This document shows positions 24,143 to 34,201 of a DNA stretch of 64,000 nt, piece after piece. The first letter of the stretch is position 1, and each line of letters starts with the position of its first letter. Source of the DNA: Pseudomonas guariconensis (GTDB taxonomy: Bacteria > Pseudomonadota > Gammaproteobacteria > Pseudomonadales > Pseudomonadaceae); NCBI RefSeq assembly GCF_024127895.1, contig NZ_JAMYBK010000001.1:372001-436000 (forward strand). The letters are read 5' to 3'. Position numbers and translations under genes: made by a program. The notes under the pieces were generated by a model. That model did not search any database. It worked only from the letters and a program-made list of their open reading frames with translations, and had not been told where the DNA came from.

Positions 24143-25789
24143 ATGCAGTCAGCCTATACCGTCCTTATCTTGCTGACGCTGGTAAGCGTGTCGAAACTGG
24201 TCGGGCGGATGATCCCGTTGCCCCTGCCGCTGGTGCAGATCGCCGCCGGCGCCTTGCTGGCCTGGCCGACCCTGGGCCTGCATGTGACCCTGAACCCGGA
24301 GCTGTTCCTCTTCCTGTTCCTGCCGCCGCTGCTGTTCGCCGATGGCTGGCGCATGCCCAAGCGCGAGTTGTGGCGCCTGCGCGGGCCGGTGGTGGCGCTG
24401 GCGGTGGGGTTGGTGCTGTTCACCGTGGTCGGCGCAGGCTACTTCATCCATTGGTTGCTGCCGAGCATCCCCCTGGCGGTGGCCTTCGCCCTGGCGGCGG
24501 TACTGTCGCCCACCGATGCCGTGGCGGTCTCGGCCATTACCCAGGACCGTTTGCCCACGCCCTTGATGCACATGCTCCAGGGCGAAGCGCTGATGAACGA
24601 TGCCTCGGGCCTGGTGACCTTCAAGTTCGCCCTGGCAGCGGCGATCACCGGGGTGTTCTCCCTCGCCGAAGCGAGCCTGACCTTCGTCCTGGTGGCGCTC
24701 GGCGGCCTGGCTGTCGGTGTCGCCCTGAGCTGGCTGGTCGGTCGCCTGCGGGCCTGGATGATCGCCCGTGGCTGGGACGACCCGGCGACCCATGTGGTGT
24801 TCATGCTGCTGCTGCCGTTCGCCGCCTACGTGGTGGCCGAGCGCCTGGGCGTGTCCGGCATCCTGTCTGCGGTGGCTGCCGGCATGATGCAGAGCTGGCT
24901 CGACCTGTTGCCGCGGCAGACCAGTACGCGCTTGCTCAACCGCAGTGTCTGGTCGTTGCTGGAGTTCGCCTTCAACGGCCTGATCTTCCTGCTGCTGGGC
25001 CTGCAACTGCCAGACATCATCAAGGCGGTGGTCAGCCACGAGACTTCGTTATGGCCGACGCTGGCCTGGCGTTGCCTGGACGTGGTGGCGATCTTCGTGG
25101 CGCTGGTGCTGCTGCGCTTCGTCTGGGTGCAGAGCATCTGGCGTGCGATCGGTGTCATCCGGCGTTGGCGTGGCAAGCCGGACCTGGTGCTGTTGCCGAC
25201 CACACGCTCCTGCCTGCTGCTGACTCTCGGCGGTGTACGGGGCGCGGTGACCCTGGCCGGTGTGATGTCGGTGCCGTTGCTGATCGGTGCCGGCAAGGCG
25301 TTCCCCGAGCGTGACCTGCTGATCTTCATCGCGGCCGGGGTGATCCTGATGTCGCTGGTCAGTGCCTGCATCGCCTTGCCGCTGTTGTTGCGCGGCGTGA
25401 CCAAGAGCCCGGACGAGCGCTTGCGCCAGGAAGTCCAGGACGCCTGGCGACGTACGGCGGAGGCGGCCATCCACGCCCTGGAGGCCGAGGAGGTCATCGA
25501 TGCCAATGCCCCCCAGGATGCGGCCCAGGCGACCTTGGCCACCGAACTCAAGGCGCGCCTGATGGCCGAGTATCGCGATGAGCTGGCCAGCTACAACGAC
25601 AGCGCCGAGGCGCGGGCCCTGGCCGAGCAGATGGATCAACTGGAGCGCCGCCTGCGCATACGCGCGTTGCGGGCCCAGCGCCTGGAGCTCTACAACCTGC
25701 ACCGCCAGCATCTGGTCGGGGACGAGGTGGTGCGCCAGGTGCTCGGGGAGTTGGACATGAGCGAGGCGAACCTGGGGCAGGTCAGGTAG
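24143..25789 (+). CDS. Na+/H+ (cation/proton) antiporter, CPA1/NhaP-like
   Basis: A 548-residue inner-membrane protein with about 12 hydrophobic segments, followed from about residue 425 by a charged cytoplasmic tail (EERQ-rich, EVQDAWRRTAEAAIHALEAE) and ending in leucine/arginine-rich helices. The CPA1 ion-binding motif is visible in LSPTDAVAVSAI (about residues 125-136), and the FxGEALxNDASGLV-type motif as MLQGEALMNDASGLVTFKFA. It should exchange Na+ (or K+) for protons in pH and salt homeostasis. ATG 24143 has a GGAAG site 8 nt upstream; TTG 24137 is an unlikely alternative. It stands alone and converges with dapC. Confidence 0.9.
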   Translation: MQSAYTVLILLTLVSVSKLVGRMIPLPLPLVQIAAGALLAWPTLGLHVTLNPELFLFLFLPPLLFADGWRMPKRELWRLRGPVVALAVGLVLFTVVGAGYFIHWLLPSIPLAVAFALAAVLSPTDAVAVSAITQDRLPTPLMHMLQGEALMNDASGLVTFKFALAAAITGVFSLAEASLTFVLVALGGLAVGVALSWLVGRLRAWMIARGWDDPATHVVFMLLLPFAAYVVAERLGVSGILSAVAAGMMQSWLDLLPRQTSTRLLNRSVWSLLEFAFNGLIFLLLGLQLPDIIKAVVSHETSLWPTLAWRCLDVVAIFVALVLLRFVWVQSIWRAIGVIRRWRGKPDLVLLPTTRSCLLLTLGGVRGAVTLAGVMSVPLLIGAGKAFPERDLLIFIAAGVILMSLVSACIALPLLLRGVTKSPDERLRQEVQDAWRRTAEAAIHALEAEEVIDANAPQDAAQATLATELKARLMAEYRDELASYNDSAEARALAEQMDQLERRLRIRALRAQRLELYNLHRQHLVGDEVVRQVLGELDMSEANLGQVR

Positions 25790-25795
25790 ATCGCC

Positions 25796-25816
25796 GGGGG
25801 CTGCAAAGCGGCCCCC
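25796..25816. terminator. Hairpin between convergent antiporter and dapC genes
   Basis: GGGGGCTGC-aaa-GCGGCCCCC, a 9-bp GC-rich stem, 6 nt after the antiporter stop and 6 nt before the dapC stop on the other strand. It lacks a U-tract; it also resembles the tail of the local REP family. Confidence 0.55.
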
Positions 25817-25822
25817 GAGGCA

Positions 25823-27019
25823 TCAGCGCTCGCTCAGGAAGTCACGAATCCGCTCGGCTGCCTCGATGCACTCGGCCAGTGGCGCGACCAGTGCCATCCG
25901 CACGCGCCCGGCCCCCGGGTTGACCCCATCCACCTCGCGCGACAAGTAAGAGCCCGGCACCACCGTCACATGCTCGGCCTCGAACAGGTCGCGGGCGAAG
26001 TCGGCGTCGCTGCCCGGCACCTTGGCCCACAGGTAGAAGCTGCCATCCGGGCGCTGCACGTCCATGACCGGCTGGAGGATGTCCAGCACGGCGTCGAACT
26101 TGGCCCGGTACTGGTCGCGGTTCTCGCGCACGTGGGCTTCGTCCTGCCAGGCGGCGATGCTGGCCAGCTGGGTCTGCACCGGCATGGCGCAGCCATGGTA
26201 GGTGCGGTACAGCAGGAACGGCTTGATGATCTCGGCGTCACCGGCCACGAAGCCCGAGCGCAGCCCTGGCAGGTTGGAGCGCTTGGACAGGCTGTGGAAC
26301 ACCACGCAGCGCTTGAAGTCGCTGCGGCCAAGCGCCGCGCAAGCGCTCAGCAGGCCGGGCGGCGGTGCGTCCTCGTCGAAGTACAGCTCGCTGTAGCATT
26401 CGTCGGCGGCGATCACGAAGTCGTGCTCGTCAGCCAGGGCGATCAGTTTCTTGAGCGTGTCCATCGGCACCAGAGCGCCGGTGGGGTTGCCCGGGGAGCA
26501 CAGGAAGAGGATCTGGCAGCGCTGCCAGACCTCGGCCGGCACGGCGTCGAAGTCCGGGTTGAAGCCGTTGTCCGCCAGGCATGGCAGGTAGTGCGGGGTG
26601 GCGCCGGCCAGCAGGGCCGCGCCTTCATAGATTTGATAGAACGGGTTGGGGCTGACCACCAGGCCGTCATCGGCACGGTTGACCACGGCCTGGGTGAAGG
26701 CGAACAGTGCCTCGCGGGTGCCGTTGACCGGCAGGATATGGCGCTCGGCGTCGAGCCAGCCGGCCGGCACGCCGAAGCGCCGCTCGCACCACTGGCCGAT
26801 GGCCTGGCGCAGGGCGGGCAGGCCGATGGTGCTCGGGTAGACCGCCAGTTGCTTGAGGTTGTCGGCCATGGCCTGGGCCACGAAGGCGGGCGATTCGTGC
26901 TTCGGTTCACCGATCGAGAGGGCGATGGCGCGTTTGTCCGCAGCCGGCTTCACGCTGCCCAGCAGGGCGCGGAGTTTCTCGAACGGGTAGGGCTGAAGCT
27001 GGGTCAAGGCATGGTTCAT
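25823..27019 (-). CDS. dapC: N-succinyldiaminopimelate aminotransferase
   Basis: DapC transaminates N-succinyl-2-amino-6-ketopimelate with glutamate in diaminopimelate/lysine synthesis. The 398-residue fold-type I PLP enzyme has SPGNPTGALVPMDTL, the AADECYSELYFDE block and the PLP lysine in HSLSKRSNLPGLRSG at about residue 244. Position supports DapC over other class I aminotransferases: it follows glnD by 22 nt, as in other pseudomonads. Together with dapE and dapD this places three of the succinylase-branch genes within 12 kb. Confidence 0.93.
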   Translation of the reverse strand: MNHALTQLQPYPFEKLRALLGSVKPAADKRAIALSIGEPKHESPAFVAQAMADNLKQLAVYPSTIGLPALRQAIGQWCERRFGVPAGWLDAERHILPVNGTREALFAFTQAVVNRADDGLVVSPNPFYQIYEGAALLAGATPHYLPCLADNGFNPDFDAVPAEVWQRCQILFLCSPGNPTGALVPMDTLKKLIALADEHDFVIAADECYSELYFDEDAPPPGLLSACAALGRSDFKRCVVFHSLSKRSNLPGLRSGFVAGDAEIIKPFLLYRTYHGCAMPVQTQLASIAAWQDEAHVRENRDQYRAKFDAVLDILQPVMDVQRPDGSFYLWAKVPGSDADFARDLFEAEHVTVVPGSYLSREVDGVNPGAGRVRMALVAPLAECIEAAERIRDFLSER

Positions 27020-27041
27020 CGGCGCAAGGTCTCGTCAATCG

Positions 27042-29744
27042 TTAGAAAGTCACGCGGGTGGTGCTGGGTTCGCTGGCCGGGCTGGGTTGCAACTGCTGGA
27101 TGATGGCCTCCTGCAGGCGGCTGCACAGTTGCGGGTCGGACAGCGGCTGGTTGTCGGCGTCGGTGATGAAGAACACGTCTTCCACGCGCTCGCCGAGGGT
27201 GGCGATCTTGGCGTTTTGCAGCGACAGGTCGAACTCCAGGAAGATCTTGCCCAGCCGCGCCAGCAGGCCCGGGCGGTCGGGGGCGGTGATCTCGAGGATG
27301 GTCACCGGCCGCTGGGCATCGTTGAGGATGGTCACCTGGGGCGCGAAGGTGAAGTGCTTGAGCTGGCGCGGCACCCGGCGCTGGATGATGGTCGGGTAGT
27401 TCTCGGGGTTGCGCAGGGCCTCGGTCAGGCCTTCGCGGATCTCCTTGACCCGCTGCGGGTTGTCGCCGATGGCGCCGCCGTCGTTGTCCAGCACGATGTA
27501 GGTGTCGAGGGTGAACTGGCTGCTGGAGGTGATGATCCGCGCGTCGTGGATGTTCAGGTTGAGCTGGTCCATGGCGGCCACCGTCACGGCGAAGAAGTCG
27601 TGCTGGTCGGGGGCATAGATGAAGATCTGCGTGCCGCCCTCGAACTCGCGCTGGGTGGTTTCCTTGATCAGCACCAGCGGGCCGCCGTCGGCCGGTTGCT
27701 GGAGGATCGCATCGCTGTGCCAGGCCACGTCGGCGGCGGTGTGGCGCAGGAAGTAGTCATCGCCCAGTTGCGCCCACAACTGTTCCACGTCGTCCGGGTC
27801 GGTGCCCTCGCGGACCAGGATGTCCAGCGCCGCGTTCTGCGTCTGGCGGATCTGCTCCTCGCGGTCCAGCGGGTTTTCCAGGCCCCGGCGCAAGGCGCGC
27901 TTGGTCTCGGTGTAGAGCTGGCGCAGCAGGCTCGCGCGCCAGGAGTTCCACAGGCTGGGGTTGGTGGCGTTGATGTCGGCCACGGTCAGGACGTAGAGGT
28001 AGTCCAGGCGCGTCTCGTCACCCACCAGCAGGGCGAAGTCGTTGATCACCTGCGGGTCGGAGAGGTCCTTGCGCTGGGCGGTGGTGGACATCACCAGGTG
28101 CTGCTGCACCAGCCAGACGATCAGCCGGGTATCCCAGGCCGGCAACTGGTGGCGCTCGCAGAAGGCCTGGGCATCCACCGCGCCGAGCTCGGAGTGGTCG
28201 CCCTGGCGGCCCTTGCCGATATCGTGGTACAGGCCGGCCAGGTAGATCAGCTCGGGCTTGGGCAGGCGGCCCATGAGCTTGCTGGCCAGCGGAAACTTCT
28301 CCGAGACCGGCGTGTACTGCAGCTTGCGCAGGTGCTTGATCAGGTTGAGGGTGTGGGCGTCGACCGTGTAGATGTGGAACAGGTCGTGCTGCATCTGCCC
28401 GACGATCAGGCCGAACTCCGGCAAATAGCGGCCGAGGATGCCGTAGCGGTTCATCCGGCGCAGGTTGCGGTGGATGCCGATCTCACATTTGAACAGCTCG
28501 ATGAACAGGCTGGTATTGCGGATATCGTGGCGGAACCTGTCGTCGATCAGGTGCCGATGTTCGCGCAACAGGCGCACGGTGTCGGCGCGCACGCCCTTGA
28601 TCTCCGGGTGCTGGGCCATCAGCACGAAGATCTCCAGCATGGCGAATGGGGTGCGCTTGAAGACGTTCGGGTGAGCCGCTTCTATATAGCCGTCGTGGAG
28701 TCGGAAGCGCGCATTCAGTGGCTGGGTGGTGCCGCTGTCGTCGTCGGCGAGGATGACTTCCTCGAAGTGCTGGATGATCAGGTCGCACAGCTGGCTGATG
28801 CTCATCACCACCCGGTAGTACTGCTGCATGAACTGCTCGATGGCGCGCTTGGGGTTTTCGTCGCTGTAGCCCAGCAGCGCGGCGATGCTGCGCTGGTGGT
28901 CGAACAGCAAGCGGTCCTCGGCACGCCCGGCGAGCATGTGCAGGGCATAGCGCACGCGCCAGAGGAAGGCCTGCGAAGAGGCCAGCAACTCGTTCTCGCT
29001 TTCCAGCAGGAAGCCCTCGCCGGCCAGGGCATGCAGGTTCAGGGTGCCGTACTGGCGACGGGCCACCCACAGCACCGTCTGGATGTCGCGCAGGCCGCCC
29101 GGGGAGCCCTTGACGTTGGGCTCGAGGTTGTACTCGGTATCGTTGTACTTGTGGTGGCGGGCCTTGAGTTCGGCGCGCTTGGCCAGGAAGAACTCCTTGC
29201 TCGGCCACATGTGCTCGGTGCTGGTCACTTCCAGCATGCGCTGGCGCAGCGATTCGGGGCCGGCGATGGTACGGCTTTCCATCAGGTTGGTGATCACCGT
29301 CAGGTCGGCGCGGGCCTGTTCGGCGCACTCCTGGACGGTGCGCACGCTCTGGCCCACTTCCAGGCCGATGTCCCAGAGCAGGGTGAGGAAGCACTCGATG
29401 GCCTCGCGGTACTGCTCATGCTCGGCGGCGTCCAGCAGGATCAGCAGGTCGATGTCCGACCAGGGGTGCAGCTCGCCACGGCCGTAGCCGCCGACGGCGA
29501 CCAGGGCGATACCGGCCTGGTCGCACCAGTCGAACTGGTTCCAGGCCTGTTGCAGGATGTTGTCGACGAACCAGGCGCGGTCCTCGATCAGCCGGCGGAT
29601 CTCGCCGCCTTCGCGAAAACGCCTGTCGAGCACCGCGCCGGCCTGGCGGATGGCTTTCTTGAAGGCGGCGATAGGGCTCGCCTTGAGCGCCAGTTCCGCC
29701 TGGAACTGGCCACGGTCGAACAGCTCCGGATCCACCTGGGTCAT
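27042..29744 (-). CDS. glnD: Bifunctional uridylyltransferase/uridylyl-removing enzyme (PII sensor)
   Basis: GlnD senses glutamine and adds or removes UMP on PII proteins, setting nitrogen regulation. The 900-residue protein has the nucleotidyltransferase motif [20 protein letters not shown] (about residues 80-99), a central HD hydrolase with [17 protein letters not shown] (about residues 495-511), and two C-terminal ACT domains (the last beginning [20 protein letters not shown]). The ATG at 29744 ([15 protein letters not shown]) gives the normal length; the frame is open further upstream into map but is not coding there. It sits between map (38 nt upstream) and dapC in one operon. Confidence 0.97.
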   Translation of the reverse strand: MTQVDPELFDRGQFQAELALKASPIAAFKKAIRQAGAVLDRRFREGGEIRRLIEDRAWFVDNILQQAWNQFDWCDQAGIALVAVGGYGRGELHPWSDIDLLILLDAAEHEQYREAIECFLTLLWDIGLEVGQSVRTVQECAEQARADLTVITNLMESRTIAGPESLRQRMLEVTSTEHMWPSKEFFLAKRAELKARHHKYNDTEYNLEPNVKGSPGGLRDIQTVLWVARRQYGTLNLHALAGEGFLLESENELLASSQAFLWRVRYALHMLAGRAEDRLLFDHQRSIAALLGYSDENPKRAIEQFMQQYYRVVMSISQLCDLIIQHFEEVILADDDSGTTQPLNARFRLHDGYIEAAHPNVFKRTPFAMLEIFVLMAQHPEIKGVRADTVRLLREHRHLIDDRFRHDIRNTSLFIELFKCEIGIHRNLRRMNRYGILGRYLPEFGLIVGQMQHDLFHIYTVDAHTLNLIKHLRKLQYTPVSEKFPLASKLMGRLPKPELIYLAGLYHDIGKGRQGDHSELGAVDAQAFCERHQLPAWDTRLIVWLVQQHLVMSTTAQRKDLSDPQVINDFALLVGDETRLDYLYVLTVADINATNPSLWNSWRASLLRQLYTETKRALRRGLENPLDREEQIRQTQNAALDILVREGTDPDDVEQLWAQLGDDYFLRHTAADVAWHSDAILQQPADGGPLVLIKETTQREFEGGTQIFIYAPDQHDFFAVTVAAMDQLNLNIHDARIITSSSQFTLDTYIVLDNDGGAIGDNPQRVKEIREGLTEALRNPENYPTIIQRRVPRQLKHFTFAPQVTILNDAQRPVTILEITAPDRPGLLARLGKIFLEFDLSLQNAKIATLGERVEDVFFITDADNQPLSDPQLCSRLQEAIIQQLQPSPASEPSTTRVTF

Positions 29745-29782
29745 CGGGTCGCGTTCCTGTCGTTGGTCTGCCCGGGGCTGGC

Positions 29783-30565
29783 TCAGGCCGAAATGCGTGG
29801 AAGGGTGTCGTCCTTGCGCAGGGTGAAGATCTCGTAGCCGCTGGCGGTCACCAGGATGGTGTGTTCCCACTGGGCCGAGAGCTTGCGGTCCTTGGTGATG
29901 GCGGTCCAGCCGTCGCCCAGGACCTTGGTGTCGGCCTTGCCCTGGTTGATCATCGGCTCGATGGTGAAGGTCATGCCTTCCTTGAGTTCCATGCCGGTGC
30001 CGGCCTTGCCGTAGTGCAGGACCTGCGGCTCCTCGTGGAACACCTTGCCGATGCCATGGCCGCAGAACTCGCGGACCACCGAGAAGCCGTTCTTCTCGGC
30101 GTGCTTCTGGATCACCTCGCCGATGTCGCCCAGGCGGCAGCCCGGCTTGACCAGTTCGATGGCCTTGTACATGCACTCCTGGGTGACCTTGCACAGGCGC
30201 TCGGCCCACTCCGGCACCTCGCCGACGTAGAACATGCGGCTGGTGTCGCCGTGGTAGCCGTCCTTGATCACGGTGACGTCGATGTTGATGATGTCGCCTT
30301 TCTTCAGCGGCTTCTCATTGGGGATGCCGTGGCAGACCACATGGTTGATCGAGGTGCAGATCGACTTGGGGAAGCCCTTGTAGTTCAGCGGCGCCGGAAT
30401 GGCCTGCTGGACGTTGACGATGTAGTCGTGGCACAGGCGGTCCAGTTCCTCGGTGGTGACACCGGGCTTGACGTGTTCCTCGATCATCTCGAGGACTTCG
30501 GCGGCCAGGCGGCCGGCGATGCGCATCTTCTCGATGTCTTCTGCGGTCTTGATGGTGACGGTCAT
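29783..30565 (-). CDS. map: Methionine aminopeptidase type I
   Basis: Map removes N-terminal methionine from nascent proteins. The 260-residue enzyme has all five metal ligands in the expected context: [19 protein letters not shown] (two Asp), [19 protein letters not shown] (His), [11 protein letters not shown] (Glu) and the last Glu in [11 protein letters not shown]. It is divergent from rpsB, a widely conserved arrangement, and heads map-glnD-dapC. Confidence 0.98.
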   Translation of the reverse strand: MTVTIKTAEDIEKMRIAGRLAAEVLEMIEEHVKPGVTTEELDRLCHDYIVNVQQAIPAPLNYKGFPKSICTSINHVVCHGIPNEKPLKKGDIINIDVTVIKDGYHGDTSRMFYVGEVPEWAERLCKVTQECMYKAIELVKPGCRLGDIGEVIQKHAEKNGFSVVREFCGHGIGKVFHEEPQVLHYGKAGTGMELKEGMTFTIEPMINQGKADTKVLGDGWTAITKDRKLSAQWEHTILVTASGYEIFTLRKDDTLPRISA

Positions 30566-30762
30566 TACAGGCTCTCTACGGCGCCGGGAAGGGCGCGAAC
30601 GAACGGGAAAGGCCGGATTCTACCAGAGCGAGGCGCCCATCTGTCGGGATAAACCGGCAAATCCGGTGTCTACCGAGAGCATTCTGGCGCGATTGCCGGC
30701 ATGCTGCAAAAGCCGCTGACGGACGAAGCACCATCCGGGTTCCGTTCGCCCGCGGTCTGTGG

Positions 30763-30768
30763 TATAAA
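30763..30768 (+). promoter_or_regulatory. -10 element of the rpsB-tsf promoter
   Basis: TATAAA followed by ATGCGCCGC, where the GC-rich run would form the discriminator of a stringently controlled ribosomal promoter. The best -35 candidate, TTCCGT 17 nt upstream, is weak. Confidence 0.6.
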
Positions 30769-30780
30769 ATGCGCCGCTTT

Positions 30781-30863
30781 CGGGGGAGGTCCCCCGCAAG
30801 CCCAAACCCACACACGTGTCGACACGATGACCTGGGTGCCCCGAACTCGCTGGGTTCGCGGGT
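30781..30863 (+). promoter_or_regulatory. Probable ribosomal protein S2 autoregulatory leader
   Basis: Two inverted repeats in the untranslated leader: CGGGGG/CCCCCG at 30781-30796 and a CCCGAACtcgctGGGTTCGcGGG-like pairing near 30840-30863. S2 represses rpsB-tsf through its leader in E. coli; whether this RNA folds the same way was not tested. Confidence 0.45.
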
Positions 30864-30912
30864 TGGTCATTGGGATACGTGGAGGCCCAACCCGACTTAT
30901 CAAGGAACTATC

Positions 30913-31650
30913 ATGTCCCAAGTCAACATGCGCGATATGCTGAAGGCCGGTGTGCACTTCGGCCACCAGACCCGTTACTGGAACCCGAAAATGGGCAAGT
31001 TCATTTTCGGCGCTCGTAACAAGATCCACATCATCAACCTGGAAAAAACCCTGCCGATGTTCAACGACGCCCTGTCGTTCGTCGAGCGCCTGGCCCAGGG
31101 CAAGAACAAGATCCTGTTCGTCGGCACCAAGCGTTCCGCCGGCAAGATCGTCGCCGAGCAGGCTGCTCGTTGCGGTTCGCCATACGTTGACCACCGCTGG
31201 TTGGGCGGCATGCTGACCAACTACAAGACCATCCGCGCTTCGATCAAGCGTCTGCGCGACCTGGAAACCCAGGCCGAAGACGGCACCTTCGCCAAGCTGA
31301 CCAAGAAAGAAGCCCTGATGCGTACCCGCGACCTGGAAAAACTGGATCGCAGCCTGGGCGGCATCAAGGACATGGGCGGCCTGCCGGACGCACTGTTCGT
31401 GATCGACGTCGAGCACGAGCGCATTGCCATCACCGAAGCCAACAAGCTGGGCATCCCGGTCATCGGCGTTGTCGATACCAACAGCAGCCCGGAAGGCGTT
31501 GACTACGTCATCCCAGGCAACGACGACGCCATCCGCGCCATCGAGCTGTACATGACTTCGATGGCCGACGCGGTCATCCGCGGCCGCAACAACGTTGCCG
31601 GCGGCACCGAAGTTTACGCTGAAGAAGCGGCTGCACCAGCTGCCGAGTGA
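30913..31650 (+). CDS. rpsB: 30S ribosomal protein S2
   Basis: A 245-residue ribosomal protein needed for binding of S1 to the 30S subunit. The start [20 protein letters not shown] and the [20 protein letters not shown] block are diagnostic. The ATG at 30913 has a CAAGGAAC site; upstream in-frame codons belong to the leader. A terminator-like hairpin separates it from tsf, giving the usual partial attenuation. Confidence 0.99.
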   Translation: MSQVNMRDMLKAGVHFGHQTRYWNPKMGKFIFGARNKIHIINLEKTLPMFNDALSFVERLAQGKNKILFVGTKRSAGKIVAEQAARCGSPYVDHRWLGGMLTNYKTIRASIKRLRDLETQAEDGTFAKLTKKEALMRTRDLEKLDRSLGGIKDMGGLPDALFVIDVEHERIAITEANKLGIPVIGVVDTNSSPEGVDYVIPGNDDAIRAIELYMTSMADAVIRGRNNVAGGTEVYAEEAAAPAAE

Positions 31651-31680
31651 TTGACGCCTAGCGTCTGACTTGGCACGCGA

Positions 31681-31703
31681 AAAGGGGGCTTGGCCCCCTT
31701 TTT
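31681..31703 (+). terminator. Terminator/attenuator between rpsB and tsf
   Basis: AAAGGGGG-cttgg-CCCCCTTTTT, a perfect stem followed by a T run, 30 nt after the rpsB stop. In the conserved rpsB-tsf operon such a site lowers but does not abolish tsf expression. Confidence 0.9.
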
Positions 31704-31839
31704 GCCACCTTGAAATCCTGCTGTCAGAAAGAGCGCCGCATCATCGTGCTTCGCTGGCATGAAGGCAGTGATTCGCAGAATTGAACGCCCGCCGCGCGCG
31801 GGTGGAATGGTTGAAAACCTATCCAACGAGGATTTTGAA

Positions 31840-32706
31840 ATGGCAGAAATTACTGCAGCGCTGGTCAAGGAACTGCGTGAGCGTACCGGCCAGGGCATGA
31901 TGGAGTGCAAGAAAGCACTGGTTGCTGCCGGCGGTGACATCGAGAAGGCCATCGACGACATGCGCGCCTCCGGCGCCATCAAGGCCGCCAAGAAGGCCGG
32001 CAACATCGCTGCCGAAGGTTCGATCGCCGTTCGCGCCGAAGGCGGCCGTGGCCTGATCATCGAAGTCAACTCGCAGACCGACTTCCTGGCCCTGCAGGAC
32101 GACTTCAAAGGCTTCGTCAAGGACAGCCTGAACGAAGCGTTCGAGCAGAACCTGACCGACGCCGCTCCGCTGATCGCCTCGCGTGAATCGGCGCGTGAAG
32201 CCCTGGTCGCCAAGTGCGGCGAGAACGTCAACATCCGTCGCCTGACCGCTGTCCAGGGTGACGTGATCGGTTCCTACCTGCACGGCCACCGCATCGGTGT
32301 CCTGGTCGTCCTGAAAGGCGGCGACGAAGAACTGGCCAAGAAGATCGCCATGCACGTGGCGGCCTCGAAGCCGGAAGTCGTTCGTCCGGAAGACGTTTCC
32401 GAAGAGCTGGTTGCCAAGGAAAAAGAAATCTTCCTGCAGCTGAACGCCGACAAGATCGCCGGCAAGCCGGAAAACATCGTCGAGAACATGATCAAGGGCC
32501 GTATCACCAAGTTCCTGGCCGAAGCCAGCCTGGTCGAGCAAGCCTTCGTCATGGATCCGGAGGTCAAGGTCGGCGAGCTGGCCAAGAAAGCCGGTGCCGA
32601 GATCGTTTCCTTCGTTCGCTACGAAGTCGGTGAAGGCATCGAGAAGAAAGAAGACAACTTCGCCGAAGAAGTTGCTGCTCAAGTGGCTGCTGCCCAGAAG
32701 CAATAA
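31840..32706 (+). CDS. tsf: Elongation factor Ts
   Basis: EF-Ts exchanges GDP for GTP on EF-Tu. The 288-residue protein begins [20 protein letters not shown] and carries the [10 protein letters not shown] motif that contacts EF-Tu (about residues 80-90), plus the two-subdomain core. The ATG at 31840 follows an ACGAGGA ribosome binding site; in-frame starts upstream (from 31759) fall in the untranslated spacer. It is followed by a strong terminator. Confidence 0.98.
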   Translation: MAEITAALVKELRERTGQGMMECKKALVAAGGDIEKAIDDMRASGAIKAAKKAGNIAAEGSIAVRAEGGRGLIIEVNSQTDFLALQDDFKGFVKDSLNEAFEQNLTDAAPLIASRESAREALVAKCGENVNIRRLTAVQGDVIGSYLHGHRIGVLVVLKGGDEELAKKIAMHVAASKPEVVRPEDVSEELVAKEKEIFLQLNADKIAGKPENIVENMIKGRITKFLAEASLVEQAFVMDPEVKVGELAKKAGAEIVSFVRYEVGEGIEKKEDNFAEEVAAQVAAAQKQ

Positions 32707-32730
32707 GACGGATTTTCATCTGTCGCCCCG

Positions 32731-32763
32731 AAGAGGCTGCCCGCTCACGCGCGCAGCCTCTTT
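32731..32763 (+). terminator. Terminator after tsf
   Basis: AAGAGGCTGC and GCAGCCTCTTT form a 10-bp stem with a 12-nt loop, 24 nt after the tsf stop. The stem ends in TTTGT, a weak U-tract. Confidence 0.8.
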
Positions 32764-32888
32764 GTCAAACCGGACGGGGGTTTATCCCGCTCCTGTCCGC
32801 TGGCGCCGAAGCGGCGCCACGCTACAGTTAGCAGGCTGCACACAGCCCGCACGGAATTTTCTCAAAGAACGCCGCAGGAGAGACTCGA

Positions 32889-33632
32889 ATGGCCCAGCAG
32901 GTGAGTGGTCGCCAACCTCGCTATAAACGCATTTTGCTCAAACTTAGCGGCGAGGCCCTGATGGGGTCGGAAGAGTTCGGGATCGACCCGAAAGTCCTGG
33001 ATCGCATGGCCCTGGAAGTTGGCCAACTGGTCGGCATCGGTGTCCAGGTCGGCTTGGTGATCGGTGGTGGCAACCTGTTCCGCGGCGCCGCCCTCAGCGC
33101 GGCTGGCATGGACCGCGTCACCGGCGACCACATGGGGATGCTGGCCACGGTGATGAACGCGCTGGCCATGCGTGACGCCCTCGAGCGTTCGAACATCCCG
33201 GCCATCGTCATGTCGGCCATTTCCATGGTTGGCGTCACCGATCATTACGATCGTCGCAAAGCTATTCGTCACCTCAACTCCGGGGATGTGGTAATTTTCT
33301 CCGCCGGTACCGGCAACCCGTTCTTCACCACCGACTCCGCTGCCTGCCTGCGCGCTATCGAGATCGATGCCGATGTCGTGCTGAAGGCGACCAAGGTCGA
33401 TGGTGTCTACACTGCCGATCCATTCAAGGACCCGCATGCCGAGAAGTTCGATCACCTGACCTACGACGAGGTCCTGGATCGCAAGCTCGGCGTCATGGAC
33501 CTGACCGCAATCTGCCTGTGCCGCGACCACAAGATGCCATTGCGGGTATTCAACATGAACAAGCCTGGCGCCCTGCTGAACATCGTAGTGGGTGGCGCTG
33601 AAGGAACTTTGATCGAGGAAGGCGAAGCATGA
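32889..33632 (+). CDS. pyrH: UMP kinase
   Basis: Phosphorylates UMP to UDP; a 247-residue amino-acid-kinase-fold enzyme. Visible motifs are [20 protein letters not shown] (nucleotide loop), [20 protein letters not shown] and [19 protein letters not shown]. The ATG has a CAGGAGAG site. Its stop overlaps the frr start as ATGA, so RF1/RRF production is linked to this message. Confidence 0.98.
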   Translation: MAQQVSGRQPRYKRILLKLSGEALMGSEEFGIDPKVLDRMALEVGQLVGIGVQVGLVIGGGNLFRGAALSAAGMDRVTGDHMGMLATVMNALAMRDALERSNIPAIVMSAISMVGVTDHYDRRKAIRHLNSGDVVIFSAGTGNPFFTTDSAACLRAIEIDADVVLKATKVDGVYTADPFKDPHAEKFDHLTYDEVLDRKLGVMDLTAICLCRDHKMPLRVFNMNKPGALLNIVVGGAEGTLIEEGEA

Positions 33633-34186
33633 TCAACGACATCAAGAAAGACGCCCAGGAGCGCATGGGCAAGTCCATCGAGGCCCTTGGCCGCAACCTG
33701 GCGTCCATCCGCACCGGTCGCGCGCACCCGAGCATCCTGGACAGCGTCAAGGTCCCGGCCTGGGGTAGCGAGATGCCGCTGAACCAGGTGGCCGCGATCA
33801 CCGTCGAGGACGCCCGCACCCTGAAGATCGTCGCCCACGACAAGAACCTCAGCGCTGCCATCGAGAAGGCCATCCTGACCTCCGACCTGGGCCTGAACCC
33901 GTCCAGTGCCGGCACCACCATCCGCGTGCCGATGCCCGCCCTGACCGAGGAAACCCGCAAGGGCTACACCAAGCAGGCCCGTGCCGTTGCCGAGGAAGCC
34001 AAGGTCGCCGTGCGCAACGTGCGTCGTGACGCCCTGGCTGACCTGAAGAAGCTGTCCAAGGACAAGGCGATCAGCGAGGACGAAGAGCGTCGTGCCGCCG
34101 ACGAGCTGCAGAAACTGACCGACAAGTATGTCGGCGAGGTCGACAAGGCCCTCGAAGCCAAGGAAAAGGACCTGATGGCCGTCTGA
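33629..34186 (+). CDS. frr: Ribosome recycling factor
   Basis: With EF-G splits post-termination ribosomes. The 185-residue two-domain protein begins [20 protein letters not shown] and has the typical [20 protein letters not shown] block, [13 protein letters not shown] and the long C-terminal helices of domain I. It shares ATGA with pyrH and is followed 15 nt later by uppS. Confidence 0.98.
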   Translation: MINDIKKDAQERMGKSIEALGRNLASIRTGRAHPSILDSVKVPAWGSEMPLNQVAAITVEDARTLKIVAHDKNLSAAIEKAILTSDLGLNPSSAGTTIRVPMPALTEETRKGYTKQARAVAEEAKVAVRNVRRDALADLKKLSKDKAISEDEERRAADELQKLTDKYVGEVDKALEAKEKDLMAV

Positions 34187-34201
34187 GGCCGGGACTTTTT
34201 C

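Larger units (their letters stand above)
30566..30912. other. Divergent map / rpsB promoter region and rpsB leader
   Basis: 347 bp without a gene. The left part should hold the map promoter (minus strand), for which I see no clear hexamers. The right part holds a TATAAA -10 for rpsB at 30763-30768 and, after it, a leader of about 135 nt with a 6-bp perfect hairpin CGGGGG-aggt-CCCCCG (30781-30796) and a CCCGAACTCGCTGGGTTCGCGGG inverted-repeat stretch (about 30840-30863). A long upstream leader with stem-loops is the expected form of the S2-autoregulated rpsB leader. Confidence 0.7.

Noticed and set aside
27087..29837. A 916-codon open frame on the plus strand
   Set aside because: Antisense to glnD, whose domains and length are unambiguous.
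31759..31839. Start of tsf at 31759
   Set aside because: These codons lie in the rpsB-tsf spacer; the conserved EF-Ts N-terminus begins at 31840.
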